NCBI RefSeq assembly: GCF_004353825.1
Contig: NZ_SMNA01000008.1
Coordinates: forward strand, 124,001-188,000
DNA length: 64,000 bases
Direction of reading: 5' to 3'
From: Occultella glacieicola
Lineage (GTDB): Bacteria; Actinomycetota; Actinomycetes; Actinomycetales; Beutenbergiaceae
Of this stretch, positions 43,083-51,124 are shown piece after piece. Both the position numbers and the translations under genes were made by a program. A model generated the notes under the pieces. The model made no database searches, was not told the origin of the DNA, and worked only from the letters and a program-made list of their open reading frames with translations. The number at the start of each line of letters is the position of its first letter. Position 1 is the stretch's first letter.

Positions 43083-43751
43083 CCGCAACCGGTACCCGAG
43101 GCCCCAGACGGTCTCGATCGGATCCGAGTCCGGGGCTGCGTCGCGAAGTTTGGCGCGCAGGTTGGACAGGTGCGTCTTGACCGCGGCGTCGTCGCCGACG
43201 AACGGCTCCTCCCAGACGGCCTCGTAGATCGACGGACGTGACCGGACCGTGTCCGGGGACTCCAGCAACAGGCGCAGGATCCGCAGCTCGGTCGCGGTCA
43301 GCGCCACCGGCCGGCCCGCGATCGTGGCGCGTGCCGAGGCCGGGTCGAGTGTGAGGTCCCCGTGGGCCAGGGACCGGTCATCGGTGGCCGGGTGCGCGCG
43401 GCGCAGCAGGACCTCGATCCGGGTCGCCACCTCGGTGAGGTCGAAGGGCTTGGTCACGTAGTCATCGGCGCCCAGCCGCAGCAGGTCCACCTTGGTGACC
43501 ACGGCATCCCTCGCGCTGAGCACGAGCACCGGGACGGAGCTGTGCCTGCGGATCTCGGTCAACAGCACCGATCCGTCGACGTAGGGGAGCATCAGGTCCA
43601 GCACGACGAGGTCGACGGGGGCGCCGGCCAGCGCGGCGCGTGCGGCGAGACCGTCACGGACCCCGCGCACCTCGTGGCCCTCGGCGGTCAGTGTCTCGAC
43701 CAGCAGGGCGTTCACGTCGGCGTTGTCCTCTACCACCAGGATCTGCGCCAT
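43062..43751 (-). CDS. OmpR-family response regulator
   Basis: 229 aa. Receiver domain: VVEDNADVNALLVETL with acidic pocket, VDLVVLDLMLPYVDG with phospho-acceptor Asp52, VLSARDAV and the KPFDLTEVA lysine. The winged-helix domain ends SNLRAKLRDAAPDSDPIETV, WGLGYRLRR. First gene of the minus-strand module and partner of the kinase at its other end. The ATG is preceded by a -10 hexamer, not by a ribosome-binding site. Confidence 0.95.
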   Translation of the reverse strand: MAQILVVEDNADVNALLVETLTAEGHEVRGVRDGLAARAALAGAPVDLVVLDLMLPYVDGSVLLTEIRRHSSVPVLVLSARDAVVTKVDLLRLGADDYVTKPFDLTEVATRIEVLLRRAHPATDDRSLAHGDLTLDPASARATIAGRPVALTATELRILRLLLESPDTVRSRPSIYEAVWEEPFVGDDAAVKTHLSNLRAKLRDAAPDSDPIETVWGLGYRLRRVLTRS

Positions 43752-43758
43752 GAGGGCA

Positions 43759-43764
43759 ACGCTA
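43759..43764 (-). promoter_or_regulatory. -10 hexamer TAGCGT for the response regulator
   Basis: TAGCGT on the minus strand, 7 nt before ATG 43751. The right 24-bp repeat would occupy the -35 side of this promoter. Confidence 0.5.
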
Positions 43765-43773
43765 GCGGTCCGA

Positions 43774-43797
43774 TCGTCGACTGGGACTGACCGGCGC
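43774..43797. repeat. 24-bp direct repeat, right copy
   Basis: Exact copy of 40214-40237. It ends one base before the stop codon of the methyltransferase gene on the minus strand. Together with the left copy it frames the sensor/transporter genes. Confidence 0.93.
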
Positions 43798-43798
43798 C

Positions 43799-45103
43799 TC
43801 AGGCCTGGCCGGTCCGGCCGAACCGGGTCAGGGCGTCGAGGATCGGTGCCGGCGCGAGCAGGAACATCGGGGTGAGTTCCTCCCACCCGCGTTCCTTGAC
43901 CCGCCGGGCGAACGCCTCGTGTGCGGCGTCCACCGGGTTCGATGTGTCCAGACCCGACCCGTCCGTGCCCAGGAGGGCGAGGTGGTACATCCACACCGAC
44001 CCGTCCGCCTCGGTGTGCTTGAACGTTGCCTCGAACGCCGCTCGCTCGGCGGGGAGCGTGGCTTGGCACTCCGCGTAGCGGTCGGTGAGCATCTGCATCC
44101 AGATGCCGAGCTCGGCCTCCTTGCCCGGCAGGATCCGGGCCCGGGACAGCTCCAGTCGGAGGCCGTCGGGCACGGTGGCGGGCATGGGGTGCGGGGGCGC
44201 GTCCGGGGGATCCGGGCGGAACGGGGTGTTCGCCTGCCGATCCACGGCGTCGGTGCCCGCCTGATCGCCGGCGGGGCCGGGCCCGGCGACGGGTGCGCGC
44301 CCGAGCACCATCAGGTGGGCCGAGGCGCCGATGAGCGTGGGCTCACGCTCGATGCGGCGGATCGCCTCGAGCACCCGCCGCTGCGCCGCACCGCCGTCGA
44401 GCAGGTCCGCCATGGTGGGCGCGGAGCCGGACGGTCCCTCGATGGCGATCGGGCCGTCGACGTCGAGACCCGCGGCCGCGACCTCGGCGGTCAGTTCCTC
44501 GGGGCGGTGGAAGTACGCCGTCGTGAACCACCCGCGGACGTTGGCGGGGTTGAGGTGTCGTCCGGTCGCCACGTCCGCGGCCACGATCTCGGCGAACTCC
44601 TCGCTCTCCAGATGCGAGGCTCCGATGGCGTCCAGGGTCGAGGCGAAGCGGCTGATCCCGACGGCAACCACCACCCCGCCCGGCCGCAGCACCCGGCGTG
44701 CTTCACGTAGGGCGAGCGCCCGGTCGTCCGGCTCGGTCAGGTGGTACAACGGGCCCAGCATCAGCACGACATCCACACTCGCGTCCGCGACGGGCAGGTC
44801 TCGCGCATCGCCCAGCGTCGCCGAGCGCAGCGGTGTGGCCGACGAGGCACTCGCCGCGCTCGCCTCCTCGACGTGCCGTGGCACCGGGTCCAGCAGGTCC
44901 ACGGTGTACCCGCGCTCGGCCAGCCAGAGGGCGTAGGCACCCGGGCCGCCGCCGACGTCGAGCACCACGGCCGGTGCCGGCGGCAGGAGCCGGCCGAGCA
45001 ACTCCTGCGTGCGGACCCGTTCGAGCAGACCTGGGCCCTCGCTGAGCCGGCCCGCCTCGCGGCCCTGGTCGTAGTAGTCGCGGATCTCGTCCTCGATCGG
45101 CAT
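43799..45103 (-). CDS. class I SAM methyltransferase fused to a DUF6176-like domain
   Basis: 434 aa from ATG 45103. The N-terminal methyltransferase (1-270) has VVLDVGGGPGAYALWLAERG (motif I), VADASVDVVLMLGPLYHLTE and RVLRPGGVVVAVGISRFAS. After a Pro/Asp-rich linker (about 280-320) comes a second domain: LRLELSRARILPGKEAELGI, YHLALLGTDGSGLDTSNP and AHEAFARRVKERGWEELTPM, resembling DUF6176. Substrate unknown. It starts 2 nt after the next upstream gene, so they are co-translated. Confidence 0.8.
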   Translation of the reverse strand: MPIEDEIRDYYDQGREAGRLSEGPGLLERVRTQELLGRLLPPAPAVVLDVGGGPGAYALWLAERGYTVDLLDPVPRHVEEASAASASSATPLRSATLGDARDLPVADASVDVVLMLGPLYHLTEPDDRALALREARRVLRPGGVVVAVGISRFASTLDAIGASHLESEEFAEIVAADVATGRHLNPANVRGWFTTAYFHRPEELTAEVAAAGLDVDGPIAIEGPSGSAPTMADLLDGGAAQRRVLEAIRRIEREPTLIGASAHLMVLGRAPVAGPGPAGDQAGTDAVDRQANTPFRPDPPDAPPHPMPATVPDGLRLELSRARILPGKEAELGIWMQMLTDRYAECQATLPAERAAFEATFKHTEADGSVWMYHLALLGTDGSGLDTSNPVDAAHEAFARRVKERGWEELTPMFLLAPAPILDALTRFGRTGQA

Positions 45104-45105
45104 GG

Positions 45106-46218
45106 CTACGGCGTCCCGTCGTCGGTGGGTGGAGGAGCAACCGCCCCGGCGGCGCGACGGCGTCGGGTCGGGTCCGTCAGCACGGCCACGTTGCCGACCC
45201 ACTGCTCGAGGGAGCCGACCTCGGGCGGCAGCGCGAGCACGTCGGGGTCGGTGAGCGACGCCCGCAGGGGGCCATCGTGGGAGACCAGGGAGCGGAACGG
45301 CCGGTCCCAGAAGTTCTCGATGGCCGGGGTCGGCGTGGGCAGGCCGAGGTCCCGCTGCCGCGCGCTCAGGACCTGCAGGGCCTCGACGAGGGCAGCCTCC
45401 CGCCCGCGCCACCCCGGCGCGGTCACGGCTGCGGCCAGGGCGGGCGCGGCCGTCGAGGCGTGGGGGAGCGCTGCGAACAGGGTGCCCCGCCACTTCGGGT
45501 AGGGCGGCCAGGACCGGTCGAGGAGGAACCCGAGGTGCATCGCGATGTCGACGAGACGGGCGGTGATGACAGCGGCCCCGGTCTCGTCACCGCGGGTCCC
45601 GGTGCGGCCGACGAACGGCAGTTCCTGGGTGAGCCGAGCCCAGTCCGCGGCGAGCAGGTACCGCCACAGGTCGTCGGGGTACCAGGCGAGGCGCCGCCGC
45701 AGTTCGGTGAGCGTTCCGGCGGTGTCGATGAACACCGCGCCGGCGGTGACCTCGAGCATCGCCTGCCCGGTCACGCCGAGCCAGTCCGTCACGGTCAGGT
45801 CGGTGCGGGTGTCCAGCCCGGTCCGGGACTCCACGAAGTCGTGGGCCTCGGCGACCTCCACCTGGTGGCCGACCGCCGGGTGCCAGCTCGTCGGGAACCG
45901 GGTCGGCAGGCCCGCGTACGTGCGCGGTAGCTGTGCCTCGAGGAACCCGTCGACATCGGCGACGGAGCCCGCCGGCACCAGCAGGGTCAGCCGCAGGCCC
46001 CAGTCGTGGTCGCGGGACATGGCGTCGTCCAGGCCGAGCACGTCGGAGCCGCTGCCGAGCCGGGCCGCGGCGTGTGGGAGACCGGGCCACCTGGTCCCGA
46101 CCAGTGGACCCACCACGTCACGGTAGTAGGCACCGGCGAGGGCGATCCCGGACCGGACGCCGACGTCGTCGGCCCTCGCGCGATCGGACCACACGGGTGC
46201 CGTCGGTGCCTCATCCAT
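45106..46218 (-). CDS. DUF4037 nucleotidyltransferase-like protein
   Basis: 370 aa. The nucleotidyltransferase core GSGSDVLGLDDAMSRDHDWG carries the GS and DxD pattern, then WLGVTGQAMLEVTAGAVF, RRRLAWYPDDLWRYLLAADW and a helical C-terminal part (ENFWDRPFRSLVSHDGPLRA). DUF4037 proteins are predicted nucleotidyltransferases of unknown substrate. Shares a transcript with the downstream methyltransferase fusion. Confidence 0.83.
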   Translation of the reverse strand: MDEAPTAPVWSDRARADDVGVRSGIALAGAYYRDVVGPLVGTRWPGLPHAAARLGSGSDVLGLDDAMSRDHDWGLRLTLLVPAGSVADVDGFLEAQLPRTYAGLPTRFPTSWHPAVGHQVEVAEAHDFVESRTGLDTRTDLTVTDWLGVTGQAMLEVTAGAVFIDTAGTLTELRRRLAWYPDDLWRYLLAADWARLTQELPFVGRTGTRGDETGAAVITARLVDIAMHLGFLLDRSWPPYPKWRGTLFAALPHASTAAPALAAAVTAPGWRGREAALVEALQVLSARQRDLGLPTPTPAIENFWDRPFRSLVSHDGPLRASLTDPDVLALPPEVGSLEQWVGNVAVLTDPTRRRRAAGAVAPPPTDDGTP

Positions 46219-46280
46219 GCCGCGACCCTGTCATGCTCCGGCGCGGCCGGGCCAGGGCTTTCCGGAGGCACCCCCGGCGT

Positions 46281-47090
46281 TCAGAGCCCGGCGGCGTCCT
46301 CGATGACGCGGTTCATGAGGTCGGCGGTGCTCACCCGCCAGTGCTCGCGCGGTGGCGCGGCGGGCGGGGCGTGCCCGGTCAGTGAGGCCAGTGCCACGGC
46401 CACGATCGGTTCGACATCCCGCCCGAAGGCGCGGATCCCGTACGCTCCGGCTTCCTGTTTCGAGAGCACGGCGCCGGTCGCGATGGTCGCGTGCAGCCGC
46501 AGCGGGCCGAGGACGTTCCATTCCACGGCCGCCGCCCGGATCGGCCGGCCGCCGACCGCGAGCCGCTCGGCCTGGGCCGCCCAGTAGTCTCGCAGGTTCG
46601 CCAGGTTCCACTCCCGGAGGTGGTCGGGTTCGGGGTCGAGGTCGAGCTCCGCCGGCTTCGGCCCCCGTACGGTCATGCCTCGGGTGGCGAGCACCTGCCA
46701 CATGACCGGGTTCACGTCGAACCCCGCGCCCGCGGTGAACTCATGGCCCACATGCGAGGCGACCGGCACGATCCGGGTCACCGGCAGGGACAGGTCCGCC
46801 CGGTGCACGAAGACCGCGTTGCACATCGCGAAGAGCCGACGGGTCCGGGCCAGTCCAGCCAGCATCCGCGGAGTCTGCGCCAGGTGCAGGGCGCGCAGCC
46901 GCCGCCGGTCGGCGGCCGTGACGGCGGCGTCGTCCAGGACCACCAGCAGGTCGATGTCGCTGCGCCCCGGCCGGTAGGCACCCAGCGCCGTGGAACCGAA
47001 CACGTAGGCGCCGACCACCCGACCGGGCAGCAGCCGGTCGGCCCGGCCGAGGTAGGAGCCGACGGCCCGGCGGACCTCGGCGGGGAGCAT
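46281..47090 (-). CDS. nucleotidyltransferase with aminoglycoside adenylyltransferase-like C-terminus
   Basis: 269 aa from ATG 47090. VVGAYVFGSTALGAYRPGRS, then SDIDLLVVLDD (GS...DxD active site), HLAQTPRMLAGL, and a C-terminal helical domain (REWNLANLRDYWAAQAERL, NVLGPLRLHATIATGAVLSK, KQEAGAYGIRAF) like DUF4111 of AadA proteins. It may adenylylate an aminoglycoside or a native small molecule; unproven. Second nucleotidyltransferase-like gene in a row. Confidence 0.82.
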   Translation of the reverse strand: MLPAEVRRAVGSYLGRADRLLPGRVVGAYVFGSTALGAYRPGRSDIDLLVVLDDAAVTAADRRRLRALHLAQTPRMLAGLARTRRLFAMCNAVFVHRADLSLPVTRIVPVASHVGHEFTAGAGFDVNPVMWQVLATRGMTVRGPKPAELDLDPEPDHLREWNLANLRDYWAAQAERLAVGGRPIRAAAVEWNVLGPLRLHATIATGAVLSKQEAGAYGIRAFGRDVEPIVAVALASLTGHAPPAAPPREHWRVSTADLMNRVIEDAAGL

Positions 47091-47422
47091 GACCGGCACC
47101 CTACGCGGCTCCGGGCTTCGCGCTGTGCTGAACAACTCAGTCCACTTGGTCGAGGCGCGTTGCTGTTGTCAGCGTCGCCCGACTCCTCGAACCACAGATC
47201 AGTTGCGACGGCATGGCAACTCCGTATCGATGATCAGGCCAGCACAGCCATCAGATCGAACGGGCCGGCCCGACCATCGCGTTCACCGTCTCCGCGCCAT
47301 CGCCGACCCGGACGAGACAGCAACGAACGACGACTCACTCTCCTGTTTCTGCCCCATCGCAGTCATGTCCAAGTGTCGCTCTTGCCCGAAGACACGGTCC
47401 CGAGGTCCGGAAATGGGAGAAT
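47091..47422. other. intergenic region, lower GC, no gene
   Basis: 332 bp between divergent genes. Apart from the -10 hexamer of the nucleotidyltransferase gene nothing was identified; base composition is visibly less GC-rich than the neighbours. Confidence 0.5.
47098..47103 (-). promoter_or_regulatory. -10 hexamer TAGGGT for the nucleotidyltransferase gene
   Basis: TAGGGT on the minus strand, 7 nt before ATG 47090. Confidence 0.5.
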
Positions 47423-47719
47423 ATGACGATGGTGACACCTGAGGAAGCGCGGCAGTTGCTCGTCGAGTACTTCGCGAAGAATCCGCCGGCGGTATCGGGT
47501 GACCTGTACGTCGCGCCTGAATGGTTCGAAGACGAGGACGACTTCCTCACCGTGTGGGGATCTCGGCAGTTCTTCCTCGAAGGCAAGGCGGAGTACGGCA
47601 GCTGGAACAACGAGGTCCTGTTCATGGACAAGCGCACCGGGGAGGTCCGCCGCGATATGCACAACGCGAACTTCCGCAAGATCCGGGCGATGACCCCGAT
47701 CGATGTGGGTGAGGGATGA
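47423..47719 (+). CDS. small acidic protein, possible orphan immunity protein
   Basis: 98 aa from ATG 47423 (ATG 47429 alternative) with GGGAGA upstream. Acidic and aromatic: PEWFEDEDDFLTVWGSRQFF, then NNEVLFMDKRTGEVRRDMHN. The ending pattern (a fixed strand, DK-TGEV, a short tail) is like YrhB/Imm35-type immunity proteins of polymorphic toxins, but this is a resemblance only. No toxin gene is adjacent. The surrounding DNA has weaker coding quality. Confidence 0.55.
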   Translation: MTMVTPEEARQLLVEYFAKNPPAVSGDLYVAPEWFEDEDDFLTVWGSRQFFLEGKAEYGSWNNEVLFMDKRTGEVRRDMHNANFRKIRAMTPIDVGEG

Positions 47720-48040
47720 CGGTGCGGCTCACGGCAGTCCAGCTCCGATCGCCCCGGACACGATCGGGCAGTTCGCCGACCGGTTCCGGCGCGCGCGGCC
47801 GAGGACCCGGCGCTTGCTGGGCCTGTGTGGGAGTGGGAGCCGCGCTCGGCCGCGGCCGAGCGTGACGGGGTTCCCGCCTTCGTGGCCAGTCGTGAGGGTC
47901 GAGTTGGCTGGCGACCGTCAGCGGCCGCCGGGACGCGCCCCGACGCTGACGTCGTCGAGGTAGGGGCCCTTGAACCGCATCGCGGGTGCCGGCTGCTCGC
48001 ACGGCTCGTGTGGGATGCCGCGCTCCCGTTCAGAACTCGG
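47703..48040 (+). pseudogene. possible frameshifted gene remnant
   Basis: From 47703 one frame reads ...DTIGQFADRFRRARPRTRRL to about 47822; the next frame continues as WEWEPRSAAAERDGVPAFVA, then GWRPSAAAG and RLLARLVWDAALPFRTRVTD. Joined by a single shift near 47822 the two halves read like one protein of about 110 aa. Neither half is recognised and the second frame runs on into the promoter of the next gene. Low confidence; it could be non-coding. Confidence 0.3.
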
Positions 48041-48114
48041 GTGACTGATCCGCCGCGCCGCGGGTCGCTAGGCTCGATGGGGCGCGGCACTGGACCGTGC
48101 GAGAGGAGACCGCA

Positions 48115-48471
48115 ATGGCTCGGATTCCCCCCGCGGTGAGCGTCTTCGTCGACCGTGCGGCGGCACTCGACGGCGCCGCCTACCCCGCGATCGAAGACGC
48201 CCACCTCGACGCCGATGAGGTGGCAGCGCTGCACGAGAGGCGCGACCCGAAGTTGTCGGCGTCCGAGTCGTCGTCCCTCGACGCGTACGTCCGCGAGCGA
48301 CTGCGCGCCCGCAGTGCTGACCTGCCGCAGTCCGGCATCGGCACCATCAGTGGTGCCATCGGCGCGACGAACCTGGCCGCGCGGGTGATCTGGAAGCGCG
48401 ACACCGTGGCGCCGGAGGTCTTCGAGATCGTCGTCGCGCCGTTCCGGGACGCCGGAGTCGAGGTGCCCTGA
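48115..48471 (+). CDS. hypothetical protein
   Basis: 118 aa from ATG 48115, GAGAGGAGACCGCA upstream; a TAGGCT hexamer lies at 48069-48074. Mostly helical, acidic first half (AIEDAHLDADEVAALHERRD) and a C-terminal half GTISGAIGATNLAARVIWKR plus VFEIVVAPFRDAGVEVP. No domain recognised. The RBS and codon use support a real gene. Confidence 0.65.
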   Translation: MARIPPAVSVFVDRAAALDGAAYPAIEDAHLDADEVAALHERRDPKLSASESSSLDAYVRERLRARSADLPQSGIGTISGAIGATNLAARVIWKRDTVAPEVFEIVVAPFRDAGVEVP

Positions 48472-48627
48472 CGGAATTGGTGTTCTCCCCATGCGGTCGA
48501 TCCCGAGGTCCGCTTGTGCTGGGGGCACCGGCCGCGGCGGGAGGACCCCTCCCAGCCCGCGGGCAGATCGACGGCCCTACGTGAACGAACGCATAGCCCG
48601 GCCTTGTGCTCGGTACCAAGGCAGACC

Positions 48628-49209
48628 CTAGGAGGTCTCCAGGTGCAGGCGGCAGCGGGCCTGATAGCTCTCGATGCCGCCGACGTGCTCGGCGCCGGGA
48701 ACCATCGCGTCGCCCACGGCTCCCGCTCGGACCCGCTGGTGGAAGGCCGCGTCCCGCCCGCAGACGGCGCACACCGCGGTGAGTTTCGTGACCGACTCGG
48801 CGACCGCCATCAGGGCCGGCAGCGGCTCGAACGGCCGCGCGTCGAACGTGACCGACAGTCCGGCGACCACCACCACGATGCCGCGCCCGGCGAGCTCCGT
48901 GGCGGCCTCGAGCAGGTCCGGGCCGAAGAACTGGGCCTCGTCGACCGCGACCAGGTCCGGGGCGCGCCCAGCGAGGAGGTCGAGCAGCGCCGGGACGCCG
49001 GAGGCCATGTGCGACTCGGTGCTCTGCCCGGTGTGCGAGGACACCGTGCCGGTGCCGTGTCGCTCGTCCAGGGCGTGGTTGACGACCGTCACCTCCAGGC
49101 CGGCGAGCCGGGCGCGGCGGACCCGGCGCAGCAGTTCCTCGGACTTGCCCGCGAACATCGGCCCGCAGACCACCTCGATCCGGCCGGCGGGGCCGGTTTC
49201 TGTGCGCAT
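48628..49209 (-). CDS. tdk: thymidine kinase
   Basis: TK1-type thymidine salvage enzyme, 193 aa from ATG 49209. P-loop EVVCGPMFAGKSEELLRRVR, VDEAQFFGPDLLEA (Walker B), RGIVVVVAGLSVTFDARPF and the zinc ribbon LTAVCAVCGRDAAFHQRV, then GGIESYQARCRLH. Sits alone; upstream are 9-bp repeats. Confidence 0.96.
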   Translation of the reverse strand: MRTETGPAGRIEVVCGPMFAGKSEELLRRVRRARLAGLEVTVVNHALDERHGTGTVSSHTGQSTESHMASGVPALLDLLAGRAPDLVAVDEAQFFGPDLLEAATELAGRGIVVVVAGLSVTFDARPFEPLPALMAVAESVTKLTAVCAVCGRDAAFHQRVRAGAVGDAMVPGAEHVGGIESYQARCRLHLETS

Positions 49210-49216
49210 GCCCGCG

Positions 49217-49222
49217 AGAGTA
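49217..49222 (-). promoter_or_regulatory. -10 hexamer TACTCT for tdk
   Basis: TACTCT on the minus strand, 7 nt before ATG 49209. Confidence 0.5.
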
Positions 49223-49225
49223 CCT

Positions 49226-49310
49226 GCCGGTGCCGACGATTCCGACAGGTGCCGACGGTGCCGGGTGTGCCGACGGTGCCGAGGGTGCCGACAGTGCCGA
49301 GGTGCCGAGG
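49226..49310. repeat. 9-bp degenerate tandem repeats
   Basis: About nine imperfect repetitions of GGTGCCGAC-like units in the tdk/GNAT divergent gap. It may act as spacer or be slippage-prone; no binding motif identified. Confidence 0.6.
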
Positions 49311-49393
49311 CGCGGATCGCGGTTTGCGCGGAGGTGCCGGCACCGGGCAAATCCCGTGGCCGGGTGCACGGTCGCCCTGCCACCATGGCCGGC

Positions 49394-50104
49394 ATGGACT
49401 ACGTGACGTGGCGGTCCGGTGACGTCGAGGCGACCGCCTGGCGACGCCCGGACGGCCGGTGGCAGCTGGGCCTGCCCGACCGGACCGAGTCCTGGCCGGC
49501 GCTGCTCGCCGGCCGGCCGGGCGCCGTCGACCGGCTTCTTGTCAGCGCGACCGAGGGCTCCTGGGACGCGCCGCTCGCGGACCTGGGATTCACCGCCGTC
49601 CGCACGGAGCAGGTCTGGCACCTCCCGGTGGCCGGCCTGACCACGGCGATCACGAGTGCCGCGCACACCTTCACCCCGGTCACCGGCTGCGACCTGGACC
49701 GCGTGCGGGACCTGGACAACATCGTCCGGCAGCAGATCCCCGGGACCGAGGACTGGACGGGCACCGTCGAGGACCTGCGAGCGACCCTCTCCGACGACGA
49801 GTTCGACCCGCTCCTGTACCTGATCGCCGTGCACACCGGCTCCGGTTCCTACGACGGCCTGATCCGCGTCTGGTACCGCCGCCCCCGGCCCCGGCTGGGC
49901 TGCCTCGGGGTGGTGCCGCAGTGGCGGCGCACCCGGCTCGCGGCCGGGCTGCTCGGCGCCGTCGCCACCATCCTGCGCGGGCGCGCGGTCACCGAGATCC
50001 TGACCGAGACCGACCTGCGCAACCCCGACTCCCACCCGATGGCGGCCCGCCACGGGGGCATCCCACGGCACCGCACGACCGAGTGGGCGCTGACCGCCGG
50101 ATAG
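49394..50104 (+). CDS. GNAT-family acetyltransferase
   Basis: 236 aa from ATG 49394 (ATG 49385 is in frame and possible). N-terminal about 100 residues (WRSGDVEATAWRRPDGRWQL) precede an acetyltransferase domain with RVWYRRPRPRLGCLGVVPQW, RRTRLAAGLLGAVATILRGR and ILTETDLRNPDSHPMAAR. Substrate unknown. No strong ribosome-binding site. Confidence 0.78.
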   Translation: MDYVTWRSGDVEATAWRRPDGRWQLGLPDRTESWPALLAGRPGAVDRLLVSATEGSWDAPLADLGFTAVRTEQVWHLPVAGLTTAITSAAHTFTPVTGCDLDRVRDLDNIVRQQIPGTEDWTGTVEDLRATLSDDEFDPLLYLIAVHTGSGSYDGLIRVWYRRPRPRLGCLGVVPQWRRTRLAAGLLGAVATILRGRAVTEILTETDLRNPDSHPMAARHGGIPRHRTTEWALTAG

Positions 50105-50107
50105 CAT
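50102..50107 (+). promoter_or_regulatory. -10 hexamer TAGCAT for the secreted-protein gene
   Basis: TAGCAT at the very end of the GNAT gene, 6 nt before ATG 50114; CGAGGA in this gap is also a usable Shine-Dalgarno sequence, so two start modes are possible. Confidence 0.4.
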
Positions 50108-50113
50108 CGAGGA

Positions 50114-51124
50114 ATGACGGCCCGTCCTCGCAGCACACGCGCCGCCCTCACCGCCCTCGTCGCCCTCGTGCTGCTGGCCCTGGCCGCGACCGGCGCGCCG
50201 CCCGCCCGCGCCACCACCGGCGGAGCTGCGAGCGCGACCGGGGTGGACGCCATCGCCTCCGAGGTGGACCTGACCGTCACCACGACGGGCGCGATCGGCG
50301 CGCTGCAACCCGTCATCGACCTGCTCACCGAGGACCCGATCCTGCGCGGCCAGACGGTCACGCGCGTGCAGGTCGGCACCCCGGCGGAGCCCAGCGGCAC
50401 CGAGTCCGACGCCGTCGGGCCGGTCTCCGTCGCCGACCTCGTGGTCATCGAGGCGGTCACGGCGGACACCGCGCGGGTCGAGAACGAGACCCTGTCGGCC
50501 CGGTCCGGCGTCGGTGGCGCGAACGTGACCCTGTTCGCCTACGAGGTGCTCGACGTCGGCCCGGTGACGGCCTCGGCCACGACCCACCCGACCGAGGCGC
50601 CCACCGCGGATGCGGCCGTCACCAGCCTGTCGGTGTTCGGCTCGTCCGTCACCATCCCGGACGGCGAGTTCGTCGACCTGGACCTGGCGCTCAGCACCGA
50701 CCAGGTCCTGGACCTGCTCGAGGAGCAGTTCCCGGGACTGTCCTCGATCACCCGGTTCATCGGCTCGGCGATCAGCGCCGACGGCGCGATCGAGGTCACG
50801 ATCGGCAGCGTTCACGAGGTCGACGAGGGGACGGGGTCCGCCCGCGCCGTGGGGTTGAGCGCCGAGGTCGGCCTCGACCTCCACCTGGAATTGTGCCTGC
50901 CCGACTCCGACGGCGGTTGCCGCGGATCGGTGGCGATCAGCACGAACGCGACCGTGCTCGACCTCACGTTGGCCGAGGCCGCCGTCGAGCGACCCGAGGC
51001 GCTGCCCGAACCGGCGAGCGTGAACGGGTGGGTGATCGCCGCGATCGTCGTCGCGGTCGCCGCGGTCGGCGTGACGATCGGGGTGATCGTGGGCACCCGG
51101 CGGGCTCGCCGGCAGGGCGCATGA
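50114..51124 (+). CDS. exported membrane-anchored protein, unknown function
   Basis: 336 aa. Signal peptide (AALTALVALVLLALAATGAPPARA), a mainly beta extracellular part with repeated Thr/Ser/Ala-rich strands, one Cys pair (LELCLPDSDGGCRGS), and a C-terminal membrane anchor (VNGWVIAAIVVAVAAVGVTI) followed by a basic tail GTRRARRQ. It looks like an SCO1860/choice-of-anchor-type surface protein, but this match is weak. Its stop overlaps thpR (ATGA). Confidence 0.72.
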   Translation: MTARPRSTRAALTALVALVLLALAATGAPPARATTGGAASATGVDAIASEVDLTVTTTGAIGALQPVIDLLTEDPILRGQTVTRVQVGTPAEPSGTESDAVGPVSVADLVVIEAVTADTARVENETLSARSGVGGANVTLFAYEVLDVGPVTASATTHPTEAPTADAAVTSLSVFGSSVTIPDGEFVDLDLALSTDQVLDLLEEQFPGLSSITRFIGSAISADGAIEVTIGSVHEVDEGTGSARAVGLSAEVGLDLHLELCLPDSDGGCRGSVAISTNATVLDLTLAEAAVERPEALPEPASVNGWVIAAIVVAVAAVGVTIGVIVGTRRARRQGA

